Source: Pseudomonadota bacterium (GTDB taxonomy: Bacteria > Pseudomonadota > Alphaproteobacteria > Rhizobiales > Hyphomicrobiaceae). From it: a stretch of DNA of 64,000 bases. The stretch is taken from positions 1 through 64,000 of the forward strand of contig JAEXXM010000084.1 in the NCBI GenBank assembly GCA_023405815.1, read 5' to 3'. The stretch's first letter is position 1. Every line of letters begins with the position of its first letter. The translations under genes and the position numbers were made by a program. The notes beneath the pieces are model-generated. The model ran no database searches. It was not told where the DNA came from and saw only the letters and a list, made by a program, of their open reading frames with translations. Positions 49,998 to 58,313 of this stretch are shown here, in pieces.

Positions 49998-50744
49998 TCA
50001 GCCGGCGGCTTTGCTGTAGCTCGACAGGCCGCGCACGATGGGTCGCTGGGCGAACTGGGCGGTTGCGAGGTCGGGCGGCGCGTCCACCGGGGCGCTCTGA
50101 TGCAGCAGCCGATGCTTGTGCACGATCTTCGCCAGCAGAGCGCCGAGGGCGATGCCCGCCGTGCCGCCGAGGTCCTCACCCGGACATTCGATGAAGGCGA
50201 GGCCGCGGTTGTGCGCTTCGCGGTAGCGTGCCCGCTCGACGACGGCGCCGGGCAGTAGGTTGAAATCGGAAACCTCGACGTACGCGCGCGCGGCCTGCTC
50301 CTCGTCCGGGTCGAGCATGCGCGACAGGGCGATATAGAGGCGCGACTTGGGCACTCCGGAAGCGTTGAGCTGGTAGAAGAGCTCCACGGCCGGCTGCAGA
50401 TCGTCGAACGAGGAGCCTGACGGCTGCACGACGAGATGCGCGACGCTGGCGATTTCCACCGTCAGTGCAGGGGCGTTGCCCGGGGCATCGACGATCAGCA
50501 GGTCGGCACTCTGTTCGCTGGCAATGGCGGAGTCCACATTGCCGTAGCTCTGCACGCTGAGCGGGGGGAAGAGCGCGGCGCTCTCGCGCAGGCGCTGCCA
50601 GCGGACGGACGTCTGCTGATCCTGATCGAGATCGGCAAGGGTGGTTGAAAGGCCGCGACGGGCGGCGACGGCGGCGAGGGCGCGGGCGAGCGTCGACTTT
50701 CCGACTCCACCCTTACGACTGACGAACGCGACGACGACTGTCAT
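49998..50744 (-). CDS. Orphan ParA-family ATPase
   Basis: A 248-residue ParA/MinD-like ATPase. The Walker A variant is RKGGVGKSTLA near residue 10, followed by TLADLDQDQQTS near 37 and LLIVDAPGNAP near 83. No ParB or centromere-like gene is adjacent, so it may position protein complexes rather than DNA. It is divergent from the aminotransferase gene. Confidence 0.85.
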   Translation of the reverse strand: MTVVVAFVSRKGGVGKSTLARALAAVAARRGLSTTLADLDQDQQTSVRWQRLRESAALFPPLSVQSYGNVDSAIASEQSADLLIVDAPGNAPALTVEIASVAHLVVQPSGSSFDDLQPAVELFYQLNASGVPKSRLYIALSRMLDPDEEQAARAYVEVSDFNLLPGAVVERARYREAHNRGLAFIECPGEDLGGTAGIALGALLAKIVHKHRLLHQSAPVDAPPDLATAQFAQRPIVRGLSSYSKAAG

Positions 50745-50895
50745 TGTGTGACCGATGCTGGAATGCCAAGGTCCTAGTGATCACGCACGCGGGTTATGGT
50801 TAAAAAGCGGCGGATTGGGGGCCCGGCAGGTGACCGTTTCGTGTCAAACGCCGCCGCGTCCCGCAAAGTCGAGGCCGCATCAGGGACTTGTCGGA

Positions 50896-52245
50896 ATGAG
50901 CGAAACGAAGCTTGCAGCCGCGGGGGGAAGCCCGAGGATCAACGACCTTGGCGCCTTCTGGATGCCGTTTACCGCCAACCGCGATTTCAAGCGGGCGCCG
51001 CGCCTGTTCGTTCACGCGGAGGGCATGCGCTTTACCACCGACGACGGCCGCCAGGTGCTCGATGGGACCTCGGGCCTGTGGTGCGTCAACGCCGGACACT
51101 GCCGCAAGCCGATCGTTGAGGCCATCCGCCAGCAGGCGGGCAACCTCGACTTCGCCGGCACCTTCCAGATGGGGCACACCAAGGCGTTCGAGGCGGCGAC
51201 CAAGGTCGTCGGCATCGCGCCACCGGGCTTCGACCACGTGTTCTATACTAACTCGGGCTCGGAGGCGGTCGACTCTGCGCTGAAGATCGCCATCGCCTAT
51301 CACCGGGTGAAGGGCAACGGCACCAAGATCCGACTGATCGGTCGCGAGCGGGGCTATCACGGCTCGAACCTCGGCGGCACAGCGGTCGGTGGCATCCTGG
51401 GCAACCGACGGCTGTTCGGCGCGCTGGTTGCGGGCGTCGACCACCTGCGGCACACGCACGACCTCTCCCGCAATGCCTTCAGTCGCGGCGAGCCTGCGCA
51501 TGGCGCCGAGCTTGCGGACGACCTTGAGCGGCTGGTGGCGCTGCACGATGCCTCGACCATTGCGGCCGTCATCGTCGAGCCGGTTGCCTGCTCCGCCGGC
51601 GTGTTCATTCCGCCCAAGGGGTATTTGAAGCGGCTCGCCGATATCTGCGCGCGCAACGACATCCTGCTGATCTTCGATGAGGTGATCACCGGCTTCGGGC
51701 GGCTCGGTACGCCCTTCGGCGCCGACTACTTCGGCGTGACGCCGGACATGATCACGACCGCCAAAGGGATCACCAACGGCTCGGTACCGATGGGCGCGGT
51801 ACTGGTGCAGGGCAAGATCCACGACGCGTTCATGGCCGGCCCGGAGACGGCGATCGACATGCCGCACGGCTATACCTACTCGGGGCATCCGCTCGCGGCC
51901 GCGGCGTCCATCGCCACCATCGATCTGTTGAAAGAGGAAGGACTGCTGACGCGCGCCTCGGAGCTCGCGCCCTATTGGGAGGAGGCGGTGCACTCGCTCG
52001 AAGGGCTGCCGCACGTGATCGACGTGCGCAACATCGGGCTCATCGGCGCCATCGAGTTCGATCCGGTTGGAGGGGCGCCTGGCAAGCGGGCGCATGCGCG
52101 TTTCGTTGAGGCGTTCAAACGCGGCATCCTCGTGCGCGCCACGGGCGACGTCATCGCGCTGGCGCCGCCGCTGATCATCTCGAAAGCAGAGATCGACGAG
52201 CTGATCGGTGTGCTCTCGGGCGTGCTGCGCGAAGTGAAGGACTGA
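50896..52245 (+). CDS. Class III aminotransferase, omega-amino acid:pyruvate type
   Basis: A 449-residue PLP enzyme. Features are the FWMPFTANRDFKRAP start, NSGSEAVDSALKIA, the GRERGYHGSNLGG segment, IVEPVACSAGVFIPPKGYL, the DEVITGFGR Asp region and the PLP lysine in TTAKGITNG near 288. This pattern fits beta-alanine:pyruvate transaminases, which convert beta-alanine and pyruvate to malonate semialdehyde and alanine, but related amines are possible. I chose the ATG at 50896; the frame opens earlier but without signal or ribosome-binding site. Confidence 0.85.
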   Translation: MSETKLAAAGGSPRINDLGAFWMPFTANRDFKRAPRLFVHAEGMRFTTDDGRQVLDGTSGLWCVNAGHCRKPIVEAIRQQAGNLDFAGTFQMGHTKAFEAATKVVGIAPPGFDHVFYTNSGSEAVDSALKIAIAYHRVKGNGTKIRLIGRERGYHGSNLGGTAVGGILGNRRLFGALVAGVDHLRHTHDLSRNAFSRGEPAHGAELADDLERLVALHDASTIAAVIVEPVACSAGVFIPPKGYLKRLADICARNDILLIFDEVITGFGRLGTPFGADYFGVTPDMITTAKGITNGSVPMGAVLVQGKIHDAFMAGPETAIDMPHGYTYSGHPLAAAASIATIDLLKEEGLLTRASELAPYWEEAVHSLEGLPHVIDVRNIGLIGAIEFDPVGGAPGKRAHARFVEAFKRGILVRATGDVIALAPPLIISKAEIDELIGVLSGVLREVKD

Positions 52246-52274
52246 TCCGCGGTCGTGCAGTGGCGCGAACGGCT

Positions 52275-52321
52275 GCCCCTCACCCCGGCCCTCTCTCCGC
52301 ACGCGGGGAGAGGGAAAGGGG
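52275..52321. repeat. Extragenic palindrome between convergent genes
   Basis: A C-rich tract, then CCCTCTCTCC and GGGGAGAGGG arms, form a hairpin with one G-T mismatch, placed between the convergent aminotransferase and RND genes. The sequence type recurs as an interspersed repeat in many GC-rich bacteria; only one copy is in the window. It probably acts as a bidirectional terminator. Confidence 0.5.
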
Positions 52322-55300
52322 TCAGTAGGCTTCGCTGGCGGTACGGCCTTCGACTTGGCGCTGGGCTTCTAGACGCTCGAGGGCCTTCCTGCCGAACATG
52401 AGGAATAGGGTCGGCGTCAGGAAGGCATCGAGCAGCGTCGCGGAAATGAGGCCGCCGAAGATCGTCACCGCCACGGGGTGGAGGATTTCCTTCCCCGGCT
52501 CGTCGGCGCCGATGAGCAACGGCACCAGGGCGATGCCGGCTGAGAGCGCCGTCATCAGGACCGGCCGCAACCGCTCTAGCGTGCCGCGGATGACCATCGG
52601 CGCGCCGAAACGCTCGCCCTCAAACAGCACCAGGTTGATGTAGTGGCTGATCTTCAGGATGCCGTTGCGCGTGGCGATGCCGGCAAGCGTGATGAAACCG
52701 ATGGCGCTGGCAACGGAGAACGGCTCGGCGGCGATCCATAGCGCGGCGACGGCGCCGATCAGAGCGAGCGGCACATTTCCCATGATGATCAGCGCCAACA
52801 GAGGCGAGCTGTAGCGCGCGTAGAGGACGACGAAGATCAGCAGCAGCGAGGCGGCGGAGAGAGCGCCGATCCTTGCGGAGGCCTCCTCTTGGGCCTGGAA
52901 CTGCCCTTCGAGACTGGCGAAATAGCCCTGCGGAAACTTGGTCTCGGCAATGGCCTTGCGGATCTCGGCGACGATGTGGGCCATGTCGGAGCCGTCGGTG
53001 TTGGCGAACACCGCGATGCGCCGGCGCCCGTTCTCACGTTGGATCTGGTTGGGGCCGTCGGTCTCGAACACATCGGCGATGGTGCCGAGGGGGATGCGCC
53101 CGGCCGGGCTTTCGACCAGCATCTCGCCCAAGGCGTGTGTTGAGCGGTCGGCATCGGAGAGACGCACAACGACGTCAAACCGCTTCGACTGATCGACGAT
53201 CTGCGAGACGAGCTGGCCGTTGGAGAGGGCGCCGAGCGCCTCGGTGACCTGGTTGGGGTTGAGCCCGTAGAGCGCAGCCTTGGCGTAGTCGACGCGGACC
53301 TGCAGTTGCGGGATGCGCACCTGCTTCTCGGTCTGCAGGTCGACGATGCCGGTGATCGATTTCAGTCTCTGCTCCAGAGACGCGGCAAGGCCGCGCAAGG
53401 TGTCGTAGTCGTCGCCATAAATCTTCAGCGCGATCTGGGCCCTGACGCCGGAGAGCATGTGATCGAGACGGTGAGCAATGGGCTGACCGACGGTGATGGA
53501 AGCCGGGAGCACCGACAGCCGCGAGCGGATGTCGGCCAGAACCTCCTCGCGGCTGCGGCCGGATTTGCGCAGATCGATGTCGAGCTCGCTGTTGTGGACG
53601 CCCTCGGCGTGCTCGTCGAGCTCGGCGCGGCCAGTGCGACGGCCCACGGAGCGCACCTCGGGAACCTCGGCGACAATGTTCTCAGCGAGACGGCCGATGC
53701 GGTCGGATTCGGCGAGGCTGATGCCCGGCTGCAGCACAACGCTGACGAGGACGGTGCCCTCATTGAAGGTGGGCAGGAATGCGCGCGGTAATGCCATGCC
53801 GGCGACCGCGGCAGCGATCACGGCGAGCAAGGGCACGCCGATGACGAAGACCGGGCGCCGGAAGCACCACTTGAGGCCGGCTTCCTGCCAGCGCTTCAGG
53901 AGGCGGACGAGCGCCGTGTCGCGCTCGGAGAGGGAGCGCATGCGCGGAAGCAGCCAGTAGCTAAGGACGGGTGTTACCGTCAGCGAAACCAGCAGGCTCG
54001 CGAGGATCGAAACGATGAAGGCGATGCCGAGCGGCGTGAAAAGGCGCCCTTCGATGCCTGACAAGGCGAACACCGGCAGGAACACGAGCACGATCACGAG
54101 CGTCGCATAGAGGATGCCGGAGCGTACCTCCATGGCTGCGGCGGCAATGACGTTGATCAGTGTGCGCTCGTCGCCGCTGCCGCCGGCGGCGCGGTGCAGG
54201 CCGAGGCGGCGGTAGATGTTCTCGACATCGACTACGGCGTCATCGACGAGGGCGCCGATGGCGATGGCGATGCCGCCGAGAGTCATGGTGTTGATCGACA
54301 GGCCCATGAGCTGGAAGACGATGAGGGTCGCCAGAACCGAGAGCGGGATCGCGACCAGCGATATGAACGTCGTCTGCCAGTTGAGCAGGAACAGGAACAG
54401 CACGATCGCCACGCAGACGAGTGCCTCGATGAGCACCCGCAAGAGGTTATCGACCGACGTCTCGATGAACGTCGCCTGGCGGAACTGGATGTCGCCGGCG
54501 CGCACGCCCTCTGGCATCACGCGCTGCAGCTCGGGCAGCATCGCCTCGATGCGCTCGGTGATGCGGACGGTGTCGGCGTTCGGCTGCTTCTGCACCGCGA
54601 GGATGACAGCGGGCTTGCCGTTGAAGCCGGCATCGCCGCGCTTCGTCCGTGCGGCGAAGTCGACGTCGGCGACTTGGTGCAGGGCGACGCCATGGCCGTC
54701 ACGGTAGGCGACGACGAGATTGCGCAGGTCCTCGATGCGGGTGGTGCGGGCGATGTTGCGGATGAGAAACTCTCGCGCCTTGAGATCGACGAAGCCGCCG
54801 CCGGTGTTTGAGCCGAACTCTTTCAAAGCCTTCTCGATGGCGTCGTAGCTGACATCGAGGCTCGTCATGCGGCGCGGGTCGGGGATGACGCGATACTGGC
54901 GCACCTCGCCGCCGATGGGGATGACCTGGGCAACGCCGGGGACGGTCAGAAGCTGGGGACGGAGCGTGAAGTCGGCGAGTTCGCGCAACTCCATGGGGCT
55001 CACCGTCTCGCTCGATATGGCGATGAGCATGATCTCGCCCATGATTGACGAGATCGGTCCCATCTGGGCGCTGACACCGCGCGGGAGCTGCTCGCGCACG
55101 AGCTGCAGGCGCTCGGCGATCTGCTGGCGGGCGCGGTAGATATCGACCGACCAGTCGAACTCGACGTAGACGATGGAGAGTCCGACGCCGGAGACGGAGC
55201 GCACGCGCGTGACGCCCGGCATGCCGTTCATGGCGGTCTCGATGGGGTAGGTGACGAGCTGCTCGACCTCCTCGGGCGCGAGGCCCTCGACCTCGGCCAT

Positions 55301-55447
55301 GAGCGTGACGGTCGGCCGATTGAGGTCGGGAAATACGTCCACAGGAAGCTGGCGCAGCGTCAGCAGACCGTAGAACGACAGCGCCAGCGCGCCGACAAGG
55401 ACGAACAGGCGGTGTTCGAGGCTGGAGCGGATGATTGCATTGAACAT
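52322..55447 (-). CDS. HME-type (CzcA/CusA-like) RND efflux permease, second copy
   Basis: A 1041-residue pump. Features are PVDVFPDLNRPTVTLMAEVEG near residue 35, the TM4 motif AIGALVDDAVVDVEN near 405, and the C-terminal ATRNGILKISHYINL segment. It differs clearly from the first pump of this window, with which it shares the family but not close identity. Neither canonical CzcA nor CusA motif is present, so the metal is not assigned. It lies nine bases after the adaptor stop. Confidence 0.88.
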   Translation of the reverse strand: MFNAIIRSSLEHRLFVLVGALALSFYGLLTLRQLPVDVFPDLNRPTVTLMAEVEGLAPEEVEQLVTYPIETAMNGMPGVTRVRSVSGVGLSIVYVEFDWSVDIYRARQQIAERLQLVREQLPRGVSAQMGPISSIMGEIMLIAISSETVSPMELRELADFTLRPQLLTVPGVAQVIPIGGEVRQYRVIPDPRRMTSLDVSYDAIEKALKEFGSNTGGGFVDLKAREFLIRNIARTTRIEDLRNLVVAYRDGHGVALHQVADVDFAARTKRGDAGFNGKPAVILAVQKQPNADTVRITERIEAMLPELQRVMPEGVRAGDIQFRQATFIETSVDNLLRVLIEALVCVAIVLFLFLLNWQTTFISLVAIPLSVLATLIVFQLMGLSINTMTLGGIAIAIGALVDDAVVDVENIYRRLGLHRAAGGSGDERTLINVIAAAAMEVRSGILYATLVIVLVFLPVFALSGIEGRLFTPLGIAFIVSILASLLVSLTVTPVLSYWLLPRMRSLSERDTALVRLLKRWQEAGLKWCFRRPVFVIGVPLLAVIAAAVAGMALPRAFLPTFNEGTVLVSVVLQPGISLAESDRIGRLAENIVAEVPEVRSVGRRTGRAELDEHAEGVHNSELDIDLRKSGRSREEVLADIRSRLSVLPASITVGQPIAHRLDHMLSGVRAQIALKIYGDDYDTLRGLAASLEQRLKSITGIVDLQTEKQVRIPQLQVRVDYAKAALYGLNPNQVTEALGALSNGQLVSQIVDQSKRFDVVVRLSDADRSTHALGEMLVESPAGRIPLGTIADVFETDGPNQIQRENGRRRIAVFANTDGSDMAHIVAEIRKAIAETKFPQGYFASLEGQFQAQEEASARIGALSAASLLLIFVVLYARYSSPLLALIIMGNVPLALIGAVAALWIAAEPFSVASAIGFITLAGIATRNGILKISHYINLVLFEGERFGAPMVIRGTLERLRPVLMTALSAGIALVPLLIGADEPGKEILHPVAVTIFGGLISATLLDAFLTPTLFLMFGRKALERLEAQRQVEGRTASEAY

Positions 55448-55456
55448 GGGAGCCCC

Positions 55457-57172
55457 TCAGCGCACCTGGTTGAGCAGCTCGGCGCCGTCGACGACGACGC
55501 GGCTATTGGGCTCGATGCCGCCGAGCACGACGACGTTGTTGCCGTCGAGGGGCGTGGTGCGCACTGGCTGGGGCCGGAAGAGTTGTGGGCCCTTCTTCAC
55601 CCAAACGCGGGGAATGCCGTCGGCGCCGCGCACCACGGCCTGGGCCGGTATCACGATGCCGTCGATCGGGTCGCCCTGCTGCACGAAGACTTTCACCGCC
55701 GATCCTATCACGAGGCCGTCATGTCGCTCATCGACCCTGAACTGCAGAGGCTGAGCCTGCTGTCGTAGCGCGGGCGCGCGGCCGATGTATGCGAGCTTGA
55801 TCGAGTGGCCGTCAGTGTCCCTGGCGTGGGCACCGGTTATGTGGGGCGCCGCATGTTCGGCGCCGCTGATCGCCTCGATCCAGAGCCGATATGGATCGAC
55901 GATCTCAAACAAAGTTTCACGCGTCGTCACGACCTGGCCGGCACGCACATTGGCGACCGATATGATGCCGGGGACGGGGGCCTTGAGGGGAATTAGCTCG
56001 ATGTCCTTCTGCGCCAGCACGCGCTGCTGCTCCTGCAGCGCCTCTAGCTCGGCGCGCGTGTCGTCGATCTCCTTTTGGGCGATGACGCTGGCGATGCGGG
56101 TGAGGCGGGCGAGCTTCTGCTCGGCGATCTTGAGCTTGCCGGCGACGTCGGCACGCAGCTGCTGCATGGTTCCGAGGTCGGCGATGGGGATGTTCGGCGC
56201 AAGATAGGCGAGGACCTCGCCGGCCTCGACGCGCTGGCCGACATGGGAGATGCCGCGCTCGGAAAGCTCGATGCGCCCGTCCATCGGCGCCTGCACCTGA
56301 CCGAACGAGGAAGGATCGGGTACGACGGTGCCGATCAGCTCCCGGCTCGGCCGCGCCGACTGCGGGCGCGCGAGCGTGGTACGCACCTTCAGGAGACGCT
56401 GGCTCGCCTTGGGAAGGGAGACGTCCCCGTTGGGCATGCGGCGCGGAACATTCGGTGCGGCCTCGACGGCGGCAGGCTCGTCGCCATGGTCCTCGCCGCC
56501 GTGTGCCGAGGCCGGGGCGGCCTCGAGGATAAGGAGCGAAAGTCCTGCCGTCGCGAAGATCAAGGCGTGGGCCGCGGTCGAAGCGCCGCCCGAATTGCGC
56601 GGCTCGCTCGTTGTCGCTGGGCTTTCTGGCACGGAGACAGGACGGAAGGCGAAGGCGAGGACGAAGCCGGCGACGGCCGCGAGCGCTGCGAGTAGCCAAG
56701 TGAGCGGAGCCGAAAGCAGTTGCAGCCACGGCAGACCCGCGGCGGTCTCTGTGCCGATCGCGGCGGCGATCTCCAACTCGCCGGTCAGCTCGGTCTTGGC
56801 GCCGGCGACCTCGATGACGAACTTCAAAGCCTTGGTGCCGGGCTCGTCGGCCCAGGGTGCCGGAAGCGTGTAGGTGCCCGGTGTCTCCTGCTTCGCGGTG
56901 CCGGCGGGAATGCCGTCGGCCGAGACGTTGATAACTGCGCCTTTGACGGGCTCGTTGGTGTCGTGGTGGTCGAGATATATCTTCATCGTGCGATTGACGA
57001 CGACGCCGACAAGCTCGAGGTCGGCGCCCTCGAGCTCGATCTGGGGGGCGCTGCCGGCAACCACAGGGGCCGGCTCTTCGTGCGCGTGGTCGTCGCCGCC
57101 GTGGGCCATGGCGGTGCCTGCCAGAAGCAGTAGGCAGAGGGTTGATTTGAGAAATCGAGTCATATCGGCCAT
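55457..57172 (-). CDS. RND periplasmic adaptor fused to an N-terminal periplasmic domain
   Basis: A 571-residue protein, well above the usual 350-400. A signal peptide (1-23, ending AMA) leads to a histidine-rich GGDDHAHEE stretch and a domain of about 120 residues, then a membrane segment near 149-176. A second hydrophobic stretch (199-223) ends APASA before another GGEDHGDE, and looks like a second signal peptide. From about 225 the HlyD-type adaptor follows, with GQVQAPMDGRIE and IVIPAQAVVRGADG. The layout suggests fusion of two secreted proteins. Starts at ATG 57172 or 57163; neither has a strong site. Confidence 0.78.
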   Translation of the reverse strand: MADMTRFLKSTLCLLLLAGTAMAHGGDDHAHEEPAPVVAGSAPQIELEGADLELVGVVVNRTMKIYLDHHDTNEPVKGAVINVSADGIPAGTAKQETPGTYTLPAPWADEPGTKALKFVIEVAGAKTELTGELEIAAAIGTETAAGLPWLQLLSAPLTWLLAALAAVAGFVLAFAFRPVSVPESPATTSEPRNSGGASTAAHALIFATAGLSLLILEAAPASAHGGEDHGDEPAAVEAAPNVPRRMPNGDVSLPKASQRLLKVRTTLARPQSARPSRELIGTVVPDPSSFGQVQAPMDGRIELSERGISHVGQRVEAGEVLAYLAPNIPIADLGTMQQLRADVAGKLKIAEQKLARLTRIASVIAQKEIDDTRAELEALQEQQRVLAQKDIELIPLKAPVPGIISVANVRAGQVVTTRETLFEIVDPYRLWIEAISGAEHAAPHITGAHARDTDGHSIKLAYIGRAPALRQQAQPLQFRVDERHDGLVIGSAVKVFVQQGDPIDGIVIPAQAVVRGADGIPRVWVKKGPQLFRPQPVRTTPLDGNNVVVLGGIEPNSRVVVDGAELLNQVR

Positions 57173-57317
57173 TCCGAAGCTTGAGGAGCATCGAGATCGG
57201 CGCGGGACCCGGCAGCATGGCTGCCAGCTCAATGTGTATGTGAGGCGGCTTTCTGCCGCCTGCACGTCACGGCCGCGCCGACGCGTGCGCATGCTGCCGC
57301 CGGCAGCACGCGTCGGA

Positions 57318-57713
57318 TCAAGCCGGCAGGCGTGGTGGGCGCAGAGGCGGGTGCGAGAGCTGGCCGTAGGGGAGGGCGCCATTGCGCTCGATACGCAAAT
57401 GGCCGACGCCGCTGAAGGGTGGGGCGGTGGCGACGGTCATGAGGATAGCCGTCGCTGCGCAGCAATGGGCGTGGACGTGCGTGCAGCCGTGATCGGAGCC
57501 AGGCTGGCGGTCAGCATCTTCATGGTCGTGCTGGGCGCCGGCGCCCTGCAACGCGATATCATGGTGGTGGGCGCCGCTCAGCGCGTCGTTCATGTGCTGA
57601 TGAACGAACGCGTGCGCCTCGGCAAACTGGGGCGCATGCAGAATGGGAAGCTCGCTTCCGCCGAGCATCGCCACGGCGAAGAGCACACCAACCATGATTT
57701 TCTTCACGAACAT
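57318..57713 (-). CDS. Small histidine-rich secreted protein of the metal efflux locus
   Basis: A 131-residue protein with a signal-peptide-like start (FVKKIMVGVLFAVAMLGG). The mature part contains FVHQHMNDALSGAHHHD, HDHEDADRQ and a Cys-His cluster (HGCTHVHAHCC), consistent with metal binding. It lies upstream of the fused adaptor and RND genes in the same direction. A role in sensing or buffering the exported metal is inferred. An earlier ATG at 57791 is possible. Confidence 0.55.
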   Translation of the reverse strand: MFVKKIMVGVLFAVAMLGGSELPILHAPQFAEAHAFVHQHMNDALSGAHHHDIALQGAGAQHDHEDADRQPGSDHGCTHVHAHCCAATAILMTVATAPPFSGVGHLRIERNGALPYGQLSHPPLRPPRLPA

Positions 57714-57881
57714 CTTCACGCGCCCAAACTGATCTCCATCGGAGCCGTTCGTCAAGTGCGGCGCGAATGATGAATGTTTTGCGGCTGTCATCGCACTGCC
57801 AAAGTATAGTCTCCATTTCAAGCTTCGGACCCCCCTGGTCGGGTGCCGATCAGTTACCCGGCTGTCAAGAAAGAGGACCAA

Positions 57882-58169
57882 ATGATGTTCGATGCTGCCG
57901 CCAAGAGGATCGCGCTGTCAGCGCTCGCCCTGGCCATTGCGGGACCCGCTCTTGCCCACGGTTTCGATAAATGCACCGAGGAGCCGAAGGATAAATGGAA
58001 GCCGCAGGCAGAGGCCGAGGCGGCTGCAACGGCCGCCGGCTACACGGTGACCAAGTCGAGAATCGAAGGCTCCTGCTACGAGGTCCATGCCAAGGACAAG
58101 GACGGCAAGAAGTTCGAGTTGTCCTATAACCCATTCGATTTGTCGCTGGTCGACAAGCACGGCGATTGA
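57882..58169 (+). CDS. Secreted PepSY-domain protein
   Basis: A 95-residue protein. A signal peptide (1-25, ending ALAH) is followed by a PepSY-type domain with AEAAATAAGYTVTKSRIEG and CYEVHAKDKDGKKFELSYNP. Such domains bind or inhibit proteases or act as small periplasmic modules. It is divergent from the histidine-rich metal-locus gene, with 168 bases between starts. GAGGA is a good ribosome-binding site. Confidence 0.82.
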   Translation: MMFDAAAKRIALSALALAIAGPALAHGFDKCTEEPKDKWKPQAEAEAAATAAGYTVTKSRIEGSCYEVHAKDKDGKKFELSYNPFDLSLVDKHGD

Positions 58170-58313
58170 CGCGTCAAGGGGCTGACGCTCGCGGGCGCTA
58201 AGGTCGCGTCCACCGTTGACGCTCCTCAATGCGAGCCGAACGCTGGTGTCCAATAGACGGAGCAGAGGCGGCGCGCGGTGTGCCGCCGTTGCTCCATCAA
58301 CTCCACCCGTGCC

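Noticed and set aside
50800..52302. 500-codon minus-strand ORF opposite the aminotransferase
   Set aside because: Arg-rich shadow without motifs; the plus-strand enzyme has the full PLP fold signatures.
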